This document shows positions 1-5,697 of a stretch of 6,044 bases of DNA, piece after piece. Numbering within the stretch: position 1 is the stretch's first letter; every line of letters begins with the position of its first letter. The position numbers were made by a program, and so were the translations under genes. Source of the stretch: an uncultured beta proteobacterium (GTDB lineage Bacteria > Pseudomonadota > Gammaproteobacteria > Burkholderiales > Burkholderiaceae_C); NCBI GenBank assembly GCA_903914985.1, contig CAIWRE010000240.1:1-6044 (forward strand), in the 5' to 3' direction. The notes beneath the pieces are model-generated. The model saw nothing but the letters and a program-made list of their open reading frames with translations. It ran no database searches and was not told the DNA's origin.

Positions 1-678
1 AGCGCGCAAGTCTTCGTCGCGGAAGCACTTGGTGATTTGGTAGTAACGGTCGTAGCCCGCCACCATCAACAACTGTTTGAACAACTGGGGCGACTGAGGC
101 AGCGCAAAGAACTGACCGTCGTGCACGCGGCTGGGCACCAGGTAGTCACGCGCGCCTTCGGGCGTGCTCTTGGTGAGCATGGGGGTTTCGATGTCGACAA
201 ACCCATTCGCGTCCAGGAACTTGCGCACTTCCATGGACACGCGGTAGCGCAGCATCAGGTTGTTTTGCATGTACGGGCGGCGCAGGTCCAGTACCCGGTG
301 TGTCAGGCGTGTCGTTTCAGACAGATTGTCTTCGTCGATCTGGAACGGCGGGGTGACAGACGGGTTGAGCACGATGAGCTCGTGGCACAGCACTTCGATC
401 TTGCCGCTCTTGAGGTTGTCGTTGGCCGTGCCTTCGGGGCGCGCACGCACCAGACCTATGATCTGCACGCAGTACTCGTTGCGCAGACCCTCGGCGGCTT
501 TGAACATCTCGGCGCGGTCCGGGTCGCACACGACTTGCACATAGCCCTCACGGTCGCGCACGTCAACGAAAATCACGCCACCATGGTCGCGGCGGCGGTT
601 CACCCAGCCGCACAAAGAAACGGTTTGACCCATCAGGGCTTCGGTCACAAGACCGCAATAGTGGGAGCGCATGGCCAT
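1..678 (-). CDS. aspS: Aspartyl-tRNA synthetase, N-terminal part (cut by left edge)
   Basis: This is a class II aminoacyl-tRNA synthetase that charges tRNA with aspartate in the cytoplasm using ATP. The first 226 residues are visible, out of roughly 590-600 for bacterial AspRS; the rest lies beyond the left edge. The N-terminal OB-fold anticodon-binding domain covers about residues 1-110, with the typical start MAMRSHYCG and the WVNRRRDHGG stretch (about 25-34). The catalytic domain follows, with the flipping-loop region STPEGARDY (171-179), the QSPQLFKQLLM helix (195-205), and motif 2 beginning FRDEDLRA (219-226) at the edge. The start at 678 matches the family N-terminus; a second ATG two codons later is possible. 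The upstream GAAAG is only a weak ribosome-binding site. The gene lies 44 bases after the DUF502 gene in the same direction, so it is probably the distal part of that operon. His32 and Gly83 suggest a non-discriminating enzyme (see findings). The identification is very secure. Confidence 0.98.
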   Translation of the reverse strand, partial: MAMRSHYCGLVTEALMGQTVSLCGWVNRRRDHGGVIFVDVRDREGYVQVVCDPDRAEMFKAAEGLRNEYCVQIIGLVRARPEGTANDNLKSGKIEVLCHELIVLNPSVTPPFQIDEDNLSETTRLTHRVLDLRRPYMQNNLMLRYRVSMEVRKFLDANGFVDIETPMLTKSTPEGARDYLVPSRVHDGQFFALPQSPQLFKQLLMVAGYDRYYQITKCFRDEDLRA

Positions 679-691
679 AGCGTGCTTTCAG

Positions 692-706
692 TGCCCTCAA
701 CGGGCA
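692..706 (-). promoter_or_regulatory. Small hairpin in the aspS leader
   Basis: In the 44-base gap between the DUF502 stop and the aspS start, TGCCC and GGGCA form a perfect 5-bp stem with a 5-base loop. On the mRNA it lies about 13 bases upstream of the aspS AUG. No U-run follows, so it does not look like a terminator. It might affect mRNA stability or ribosome access, but a stem this short can occur by chance. Confidence 0.2.
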
Positions 707-722
707 TACAGGGAGTAAAAAT

Positions 723-1409
723 TCAGGACTTCGGGGGAATGGCAGCCTTGACTGCCGGGTGCACAGTCGGGGACACCGCACCCATAGAGATCACATAGGT
801 CAGCGCCTCATCAACGCTCATGTTGAGCTCAATCACTTCGGAGCGGGGCAACAACAAAAAGTAACCGCCCGTAGGGTTGGGCGTGGTGGGCACGTACACG
901 CTGATCAGGTCGCCCGGCAAATGCTGCGCCACCTCGCCATCGGGTACGCCGGTTTGGAAGGCAATCGTCCAGCTTCCCTGGCGGGGAAACTGCACCAGCA
1001 AGGCGGTTCGAAACGCGTTGCCGTTGCTGGAAAACAAGGTGTCGGACACCTTTTTCACACTGTTGTAAATCGACTTGACAACAGGAATGTGGGTAAACAA
1101 ATGGTTCCACTGCTTGAGCCACCAGCGCCCTGCTACGTTGGACACCAAGGCGCCGGTCACCAGCATGAAGCCCAGCACCAGCACCACGCCCAGACCGGGA
1201 ATATGGCGCAAGCGCTCGAGGGATGCCGCTCCAGCGTCGGACGACACCGCGGCCAGCGCCGACAAAAAGTTGCCGAACAAACCATCGAGCACGCTGGTCA
1301 TCCACAGCAACACCCAGATGGTGATGGCCAAAGGCAGCCAAACCATCAGGCCGGTGAGCAGGTATTTCTTAAAGGGCACGACTGTCCTTGGCGGGGGCGA
1401 TGGGTTCAT
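723..1409 (-). CDS. DUF502 family membrane protein
   Basis: This 228-residue protein of unknown function belongs to the DUF502 family of small inner-membrane proteins. After a short Pro-rich N-terminus (MNPSPPPR) and basic residues near 14-15 there are two hydrophobic segments, about 16-38 and 72-93. A polar domain of about 130 residues follows. Family-type features are the IPVVKSIYNSVKKVSDT stretch (108-124), LPGDLISVYVPTTPNPTGG (164-182), and LLLPRSEVIELNMSVDEAL (185-203). The likely topology is a helical hairpin in the membrane with most of the chain on one side. The start ATG overlaps the fmdB stop as ATGA, which suggests translational coupling; its ribosome-binding region GCGGG lies inside a predicted hairpin. 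aspS follows 44 bases downstream. Family membership is secure, but no biochemical role can be read from the sequence. Confidence 0.94.
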   Translation of the reverse strand: MNPSPPPRTVVPFKKYLLTGLMVWLPLAITIWVLLWMTSVLDGLFGNFLSALAAVSSDAGAASLERLRHIPGLGVVLVLGFMLVTGALVSNVAGRWWLKQWNHLFTHIPVVKSIYNSVKKVSDTLFSSNGNAFRTALLVQFPRQGSWTIAFQTGVPDGEVAQHLPGDLISVYVPTTPNPTGGYFLLLPRSEVIELNMSVDEALTYVISMGAVSPTVHPAVKAAIPPKS

Positions 1410-1747
1410 CCCGCAGAAGCGGCGGGAGCGCTGCTTGACGAGGCTGAGGCAGGCGCTGCCGCTGCAGCCGCTGGTGCGGCCGCAGGCGTGGTGGTGTCGG
1501 CAGGGGCCGAGGCGTCGGAAGCTGCGCCCACGGCAGGAGCAGCGCCGGTGGGTGGCGCGTTTTTGTCACCCCGAAAGTCGGTCACATACCAGCCGGAGCC
1601 TTTGAGCTGAAAACCTGCGGCGGTCACCTGTTTTTTGAAGTCGGCTTTTCCGCAGCTCGGACAATCGGTGAGCGCGTCGTCAGACATCTTTTGGAGCACG
1701 TCCTTGGCAAATCCGCAAGCGTCGCATTTGTAGGCGTAAATCGGCAT
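1406..1747 (-). CDS. FmdB-type zinc-ribbon protein with Ala/Ser/Pro tail
   Basis: This 113-residue protein belongs to the FmdB family of putative regulatory proteins, named after a protein encoded with methylotroph formamidase; the molecular role is not established. It starts with the diagnostic MPIYAYKCDACG. Two CxxC pairs (Cys8/Cys11 and Cys29/Cys32) should bind one zinc ion, and the conserved KGSGWYVTDF stretch (49-58) closes the family domain at about residue 60. The remaining 50 residues are almost entirely Ala, Pro, Ser, Thr and Gly and look disordered. The stop overlaps the DUF502 start by four bases. The gene begins 57 bases after ubiB, and that gap carries a candidate promoter, so it may head the fmdB-DUF502-aspS unit. 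No strong Shine-Dalgarno sequence precedes the ATG, but MPIYAY fixes the start. A regulatory role is a family label only. Confidence 0.93.
   Translation of the reverse strand: MPIYAYKCDACGFAKDVLQKMSDDALTDCPSCGKADFKKQVTAAGFQLKGSGWYVTDFRGDKNAPPTGAAPAVGAASDASAPADTTTPAAAPAAAAAAPASASSSSAPAASAG
1409..1427 (-). promoter_or_regulatory. Hairpin over the DUF502 ribosome-binding region
   Basis: On the minus-strand mRNA, UCCCGC near the end of fmdB can pair with GCGGGA, whose final A is the first base of the DUF502 AUG. This gives six Watson-Crick pairs, five of them G-C, around a 7-base loop. It would cover the only G-rich stretch able to act as a ribosome-binding site. A ribosome finishing fmdB at the overlapping UGA would melt it, as expected for translational coupling. 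The pairing is seen directly; the role is inferred. Confidence 0.4.
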
Positions 1748-1775
1748 GGCGTGGGGGCTTCTAACAGTCGGGTAG

Positions 1776-1786
1776 CAAAGCCTTTG
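1776..1786. promoter_or_regulatory. 11-bp palindrome at the predicted start of transcription
   Basis: CAAAG and CTTTG flank a single central base, forming an interrupted palindrome directly next to the TATAAT box and over the predicted first transcribed base. A regulator binding there would block the promoter. I do not recognise it as the site of a known regulator, and a palindrome of this length can arise by chance. Confidence 0.2.
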
Positions 1787-1815
1787 ATTATAAGTTGCCA
1801 GCCCTTAGAGGTGCA
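1787..1815 (-). promoter_or_regulatory. Candidate internal promoter for fmdB-DUF502-aspS
   Basis: The minus strand carries a perfect sigma-70 -10 hexamer, TATAAT, at 1792-1787. Seventeen bases upstream is TGCACC, which matches the -35 consensus TTGACA at only three of six positions and lies within the last codons of ubiB. Transcription would start near 1780, giving a leader of about 33 bases before the fmdB ATG. The location, in the widest intergenic gap of the block, supports the call; the weak -35 element limits confidence. Read-through from ubiB is still possible because no terminator is visible here. Confidence 0.4.
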
Positions 1816-3373
1816 GGCGCCCGACAATCTGCATGGTGAAAGAGCCCAGCGCAAACCCGGCCAGTACAAATACCAGGGCCCGCAAAAACCGCCGGGTACG
1901 CCGCTGCTCATGGACCATTTGTTCCAACAGGCGGTGGGTCTTGGGGTCACTGCCACCCTGCTGCAGGTAGGTGTGCAGCATCAAGGGCAGTTCCGGCAAT
2001 ATCTTGGCGTAACGTGGCGCCTGGGCCTTGAGCTCAGCCCACAGGCGCTGCGGCCCCACCTGCTGGAGCATCCACTGCTCCAAAAACGGTTTGGCCGTCG
2101 CCCAAAGATCCAGGTCCGGATCCAGATCGCGGCCCAAACCTTCGACATTGAGCAGGGTTTTTTGTAACAACACCAGCTGCGGCTGAATTTCCACGTGGAA
2201 GCGCCGCGAGGTCTGAAACAGGCGCATCAGCACCAAGCCGAGCGAAATTTCTTTCAAGGGCCGGTCAAAGTAGGGTTCGCACACGGCGCGCACCGCTGCT
2301 TCGAGCTCATCCACCCGTGTGGCAGCGGGCACCCAGCCTGATTCGATGTGCAACTCGGCCACGCGCTTGTAGTCGCGGCGGAAGAAAGCCACAAAGTTTT
2401 GCGCCAGGTACTCTTTGTCCACTTCGGTGAGCGTGCCCACAATGCCGAAATCCAGGGAGATGTAGCGGCCAAAGGTTTGGGGATCCAGACTCACCTGGAT
2501 ATTGCCGGGGTGCATGTCGGCATGGAAAAAACCGTCGCGGAACACCTGGGTGAAAAACAGTGAAACGCCGTCACGCGCCAATTTTTGGATGTCCACCCCC
2601 GCATCGCGCAGGCGCTGCACCTGGCTGATGGGCACGCCGTGCATGCGCTCCATCACCAGCACGTTGGTGGTGCAGTGATCCCACAGCATTTCCGGAATGA
2701 GCACCAGGTCGAGCCCCGCCATATTGCGGCGCAGCTGGGCGGCACTCGAGGCTTCACGAATGAGATCGAGCTCGTCGTGCAGATATTTGTCAAACTCCGC
2801 CACCACCTCACGCGGCCTGAGGCGCCGCCCGTCGGCCGACAGGCTGCCCACCATGTCGGCCATCAGGTGCATGAGCCCCAGATCTTTGTCGATGGCGCTC
2901 AGCATGCCCGGACGCAGCACTTTGACCGCCACCTCCCGTTCGCGCCCCTGGCGGTCCCGCAGCACCGCAAAGTGCACCTGTGCAATCGAGGCGCTGGCCA
3001 CCGGTGTGTGTTCGAACGAAACAAAGATTTCTGACAGCGGCTTGCCCAGCGCCTGCTCGATTGCGGCCACAGCCACCTCCGAGGGGAAAGGCGGCACGCG
3101 GTCCTGCAGTTTGGCGAGTTCATGGGCGATGTCCGGTGCCAGCAGGTCACGCCGGGTGGACAGCACCTGCCCGAGCTTCACAAAAATGGGGCCCAGGTCT
3201 TCCAGGGCCTGGCGCAAGCGCTCACCGCGTGGTGCGTCTATCCGGCGCCCCAGAGCCAGCGCGCGGCCCAATCGCTGCAAGCCTGGACTGGGCAAACTTT
3301 GCAGCAACAACACGTCCAGCCCATAGCGCCAGACAACGCGCAAAATCGCCCAACCGCGACCGATGCGGCTCAT
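1805..3373 (-). CDS. ubiB: Ubiquinone biosynthesis protein UbiB (atypical kinase/ATPase)
   Basis: UbiB belongs to the ABC1/ADCK/COQ8 family of protein-kinase-like proteins and is required for efficient ubiquinone synthesis. In family members ATPase activity is better supported than protein phosphorylation. The 522 residues show the family marks in order: KLGQ (66-69) in FVKLGQVLSTRRDL; the Ala/Ser loop VASASIAQVH (125-134) in place of a glycine-rich loop; the nucleotide-binding lysine in VAVK (Lys151); the ELD of DELDLIREA (about 200-208); the catalytic HADMHPGN (284-291); and the metal-binding DFG (308-310). The C-terminus has one clear membrane segment, about 496-516, where E. coli UbiB (546 residues) has two. 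The start codon overlaps the ubiJ stop as ATGA, and AAGG six bases before the ATG is a fair ribosome-binding site. The adjoining ubiJ and nearby ubiE support the assignment. Confidence 0.97.
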   Translation of the reverse strand: MSRIGRGWAILRVVWRYGLDVLLLQSLPSPGLQRLGRALALGRRIDAPRGERLRQALEDLGPIFVKLGQVLSTRRDLLAPDIAHELAKLQDRVPPFPSEVAVAAIEQALGKPLSEIFVSFEHTPVASASIAQVHFAVLRDRQGREREVAVKVLRPGMLSAIDKDLGLMHLMADMVGSLSADGRRLRPREVVAEFDKYLHDELDLIREASSAAQLRRNMAGLDLVLIPEMLWDHCTTNVLVMERMHGVPISQVQRLRDAGVDIQKLARDGVSLFFTQVFRDGFFHADMHPGNIQVSLDPQTFGRYISLDFGIVGTLTEVDKEYLAQNFVAFFRRDYKRVAELHIESGWVPAATRVDELEAAVRAVCEPYFDRPLKEISLGLVLMRLFQTSRRFHVEIQPQLVLLQKTLLNVEGLGRDLDPDLDLWATAKPFLEQWMLQQVGPQRLWAELKAQAPRYAKILPELPLMLHTYLQQGGSDPKTHRLLEQMVHEQRRTRRFLRALVFVLAGFALGSFTMQIVGRLHL

Positions 3374-3930
3374 GGTGCGCCTTCGCTCTGTGGTGCGGAG
3401 TTCGCAGCACTGCGGCCACGGGCTACAAATTGGCTGAGCGCAGCAGCTATTTTGCGGGTGCCATCGACCAGCAAGTGCGCAGGCACATCGCCCACGATGC
3501 GGGCCAGGTCCGCCTCCACATCCCAGCGCACATGGTCACTGAGCCAGTTCACATCGGCGGCCAGTTGCACATCGCCTTCGATGCGAACGGCCGGTTTATC
3601 GCCTGCCACCCAGCCTTGCACCAGCGCCACGGGCGATGTCTCGGTGAGCGTGAGTACCAGGTCGGGGCTGGCGCTACTACCTGCCAGGTCCAACAGCCCA
3701 GCGGGCGTGAACATCACTTTGAAGCTGTACGCCTGCCACTGCACCAGCATGCTGCGGCCTTTTTGGCGTGCCAAACGCTCGGTGGCCCGGGGCTCTTGCA
3801 TCAGAACATGGTTGAGCAGCAGGATGATGCGTCGCTGCGTTTCTTCGACCGCCCAGTCGGGTGGGGTGAACGGGAGCTTGAAGTCCTGGAAAAAGGATTC
3901 GAGCATAGAAAAAGGGGACTGTGTGGCCAT
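3370..3930 (-). CDS. ubiJ: Ubiquinone biosynthesis accessory factor UbiJ (SCP2 domain)
   Basis: UbiJ is a non-catalytic SCP2-fold protein that, with UbiK in E. coli, binds lipids and assists the soluble complex carrying the later ubiquinone steps. This protein has 186 residues. An SCP2-like domain spans about 33-135 and includes the family-like stretch VRIEGDVQLAADVNWLSD (115-132). WDVEADLARIVGDVPAHLL (136-154) corresponds to the part of E. coli UbiJ that reads EFDPAELLAPYTGDIAAE. After that it ends in a short polar tail and seems to lack the C-terminal helical segment of the E. coli protein (201 residues). It overlaps ubiB by four bases. The ATG at 3930 is preceded by GGGGGA at very short spacing; Met9 (codon ending at 3906) is a less likely alternative start. 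A hairpin encloses the chosen start codon. The identity rests on the weakly conserved SCP2 domain plus the ubiE-ubiJ-ubiB context. Confidence 0.88.
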   Translation of the reverse strand: MATQSPFSMLESFFQDFKLPFTPPDWAVEETQRRIILLLNHVLMQEPRATERLARQKGRSMLVQWQAYSFKVMFTPAGLLDLAGSSASPDLVLTLTETSPVALVQGWVAGDKPAVRIEGDVQLAADVNWLSDHVRWDVEADLARIVGDVPAHLLVDGTRKIAAALSQFVARGRSAANSAPQSEGAP

Positions 3931-3938
3931 AGTCCCCC
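3909..3938 (-). promoter_or_regulatory. Hairpin plus U-run enclosing the ubiJ start codon
   Basis: On the minus-strand mRNA, GGGGACU just before the ubiJ AUG pairs perfectly with AGUCCCC ten bases later, and a further G-U pair extends the stem to eight. The AUG forms the first three bases of the 10-base loop, and five U residues follow the stem. The structure would sequester the ribosome-binding purines. Its shape also resembles an intrinsic terminator or attenuator placed after the Tim44-like gene, although a 10-base loop is large for a terminator. The sequence features are seen directly; which function applies, if any, is open. Confidence 0.4.
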
Positions 3939-3965
3939 ATTATTCCCCAAGGGGCATCCGCCCTG

Positions 3966-4931
3966 TTATTGCAAGGCCTGAACCCCTGCGACCAACCAGC
4001 CGCCACCGTTTTTGCCTTTGGTCATGTTCCAGACCTCGCGAAACGGTGCAGGGGCGGAAGCAGCATCTTCCCGAATCATGCCGGTGTACTCCACGCTGGC
4101 CATGTATTCGTCGGGCAACTCTTCAATACCCAGCAAGCTGGCATTCAATGCCAGCACCTCGGTGTGATTGGGTTGGGAACCGATGTGGGACTCGCGCTCG
4201 TTCAACTGGGTGCGGATTTCCATCAGCATGCCGTCGGTCATCATGGCGCGCAGACTGCTAATGTCGGCGGTGTCCCACGCCGCCTGCAGGGTGATGAAGT
4301 TGGCTTTGGCGGCGCGCAAGAATCCGTCGGTATCAAAGCCGGCAGGCACGCCCCAGGCGGCAGAACCCAGCAAGGCCGAACCAATAACCGGACTGGTGAC
4401 CGCCGTTTGCCCGGTGGTGCCGCTGTACTGCGTCGCGTTTTGCTCCCAAGGTCGGGCAGACGCATCGTTGCCCACATTTTCAGGACGGTAAGGACGCGGC
4501 TGCACTCCTGCCATTGAGCCGGCACCCTGATATGAAAAAGGACTTTGCGAGGCCTGGCGGCGACGCATCAAAGCCCCAATCAGAAAAACCGCACCCATAG
4601 CCAGCAAGGCAAACATCAAGAACTGTCCCATGCCCTCACCCATGCCCATGGAATGTGCCAGCCATGCCAAGCCCAAGCCCGCCGCCAAGCCACCGAGCAT
4701 GCCGCCCCAGCGGCTGCGCTGTGGCGCCGGTTGTGGCGCAGCCACCGGTGCGGGCGCCGGACGCGGAGCAACATTGCCTGCTCCCTGCGAGGGGGCGTTG
4801 GGTGCAGCCTCACGCTGCGTGACGTGATTTGATTGTTTGCCGATAGAACGGCCACCGCCGAGACGCGCCGCTTCTGCATTCATGCCGACCACCAGCAAAG
4901 TGGCCGCCAACAACAAGGACCAGCTTTTCAT
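3966..4931 (-). CDS. Tim44-like domain protein with signal peptide and membrane segment
   Basis: This 321-residue protein resembles the predicted lipid-binding 'Tim44 family' proteins of Burkholderiales. In order it has a signal-peptide-like N-terminus (MKSWSLLLAATLLVVGMNAEAA, about 1-22); a polar segment with LGGGRSIGKQS (24-34) common to the group; a Pro/Ala-rich linker (about 43-71); a glycine-rich then strongly hydrophobic region (about 75-122, best segment 104-122) ending in MRRRQ; a variable linker; and a C-terminal Tim44-like domain (about 196-320) with the FLRAAKANFITLQAAWD helix (204-220). I chose the ATG at 4931 because GGAG lies eight bases upstream; the ATG at 4937 would add two residues. 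The frame is open back to 5027 inside ubiE, but such a start would bury the signal peptide. The gene lies 34 bases after ubiE and 35 before ubiJ. Membrane anchoring and lipid binding are family-based inferences; the cellular role is unknown. Confidence 0.87.
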   Translation of the reverse strand: MKSWSLLLAATLLVVGMNAEAARLGGGRSIGKQSNHVTQREAAPNAPSQGAGNVAPRPAPAPVAAPQPAPQRSRWGGMLGGLAAGLGLAWLAHSMGMGEGMGQFLMFALLAMGAVFLIGALMRRRQASQSPFSYQGAGSMAGVQPRPYRPENVGNDASARPWEQNATQYSGTTGQTAVTSPVIGSALLGSAAWGVPAGFDTDGFLRAAKANFITLQAAWDTADISSLRAMMTDGMLMEIRTQLNERESHIGSQPNHTEVLALNASLLGIEELPDEYMASVEYTGMIREDAASAPAPFREVWNMTKGKNGGGWLVAGVQALQ

Positions 4932-4951
4932 ATTCATCACTCCAAAGGTAC

Positions 4952-4967
4952 AGCGCAAACGCGCGCT
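4952..4967 (-). other. Small hairpin at the ubiE stop codon
   Basis: AGCGC, which starts inside the ubiE TAG stop, and GCGCT form a 5-bp stem with a 6-base loop on the minus-strand mRNA, about 20 bases before the start of the Tim44-like gene. No U-run follows, so it is not a convincing terminator. It might protect an RNA end or be chance. Confidence 0.2.
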
Positions 4968-5697
4968 AGCACTTGATTCCAACATGCAACGCCGCAATGC
5001 CAGCGGTGAGGTTGTGGAAGTCCACATGGCCGAAACCCCCTTTGTGCATCATGGCCTTTAGCTCTTTCTGGCCCGGGTGCATGCGAATCGATTCCGCCAG
5101 GTAGCGGTAACTGGCGTCGTCACCGGCCACCAGCTTGCCCAAACGGGGCAGGACTTTGAAGGAATACCAGTCGTACAACTTCTCGAGAGGCGGCGCCACC
5201 TTGGAAAATTCAAGCACCAGCAGCTTGCCGCCGGGCTTGAGCACGCGGCACATCTCGGACAACGCCACGTCTTTGTGTGTCATGTTGCGCAGGCCAAAGG
5301 CCACACTCACCAAATCAAAATGCCCATCGGCAAACGGTAGCTTTTCGGCGTCGCACACCACGGTGGGCAGCAGAACGCCGAGATCGATCAAGCGATTGCG
5401 ACCGGTGCTGAGCATCGCTTCATTGATATCGGTGTGCACCACCTCGCCGGTTTTGCCCACCTTCTTGGAAAAGGCCAAGGCCAAATCGCCGGTGCCGCCT
5501 GCAATGTCCAGAGCTCTTTGTCCTTCTTGGAGGTCGGCCACCATCAAGGTGTAGGCCTTCCAGGCCCGGTGCAGACCGCCGGACATGAGGTCGTTCATCA
5601 GGTCGTACTTGGGTGCGACCGAATCAAACACGCCACGCACATGGCGCGCTTTTTCTGTCTCATCGACCGACTGGAATCCGAAATGGGTTTTGCTCAT
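4966..5697 (-). CDS. ubiE: Ubiquinone/menaquinone C-methyltransferase UbiE
   Basis: UbiE is an S-adenosylmethionine-dependent C-methyltransferase that methylates the demethoxy-benzoquinol ring of ubiquinone precursors; in menaquinone makers it also methylates demethylmenaquinol. The 243 residues are close to E. coli UbiE (251). Visible marks are VFDSVAPKYDLMNDLMSGGLH (23-43), the SAM-binding motif I DIAGGTGD (64-71), the acidic residue at the end of strand 2 (Asp90 in HTDIN), the DAEKLPF motif (116-122), VAFGLRN (132-138), LKPGGKLLVLEFS (153-165), YRYLAESIRMHPGQ (197-210), and the C-terminal NLTAGIAALHVG. The start at 5697 gives the usual MSKTHFGF beginning; only a weak GAAG lies upstream. 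The gene follows the DUF971 gene by 26 bases and precedes the Tim44-like gene by 34. With ubiJ and ubiB nearby, the ubiquinone role is the natural reading. Confidence 0.98.
   Translation of the reverse strand: MSKTHFGFQSVDETEKARHVRGVFDSVAPKYDLMNDLMSGGLHRAWKAYTLMVADLQEGQRALDIAGGTGDLALAFSKKVGKTGEVVHTDINEAMLSTGRNRLIDLGVLLPTVVCDAEKLPFADGHFDLVSVAFGLRNMTHKDVALSEMCRVLKPGGKLLVLEFSKVAPPLEKLYDWYSFKVLPRLGKLVAGDDASYRYLAESIRMHPGQKELKAMMHKGGFGHVDFHNLTAGIAALHVGIKC

Noticed and set aside
37..798. 253-codon open frame on the plus strand
   Set aside because: It is the antisense of aspS, whose minus-strand translation is unmistakable over all 226 visible codons.
759..1610. 283-codon open frame on the plus strand
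   Set aside because: It lies opposite DUF502 and fmdB, which have clear family motifs. Its His/Gln/Ala-rich composition is typical of the antisense of a GC-rich gene.
1624..1956. 110-codon minus-strand frame spanning the fmdB-ubiB gap
   Set aside because: It overlaps the ends of both genes in another frame, shows no family features, and would leave no room for the better-supported promoter region.
3907..3930. ubiJ starting at Met9 (codon ending at 3906), with the hairpin and U-run as a plain terminator of the Tim44-like gene
   Set aside because: No ribosome-binding site precedes Met9, which follows the U-run directly. The ATG at 3930 has a purine-rich upstream stretch. Kept as a minor alternative.
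3945..3954. CCCCAAGGGG inverted repeat between the Tim44-like gene and ubiJ
   Set aside because: A two-base loop is too small for a hairpin and a four-base arm is weak. I mention it only as a possible alternative pairing partner for the nearby G-run.
3122..4261. 379-codon open frame on the plus strand
   Set aside because: It runs antisense across ubiB, ubiJ and the Tim44-like gene, has no recognisable motifs, and the overlapping 2980-3981 frame is equally long and equally featureless.
4932..5027. N-terminal extension of the Tim44-like protein into ubiE
   Set aside because: The 32 extra residues are Arg/Ser-rich, lie inside the ubiE coding sequence, and would bury a good signal peptide. GGAG at proper spacing favours the start at 4931.
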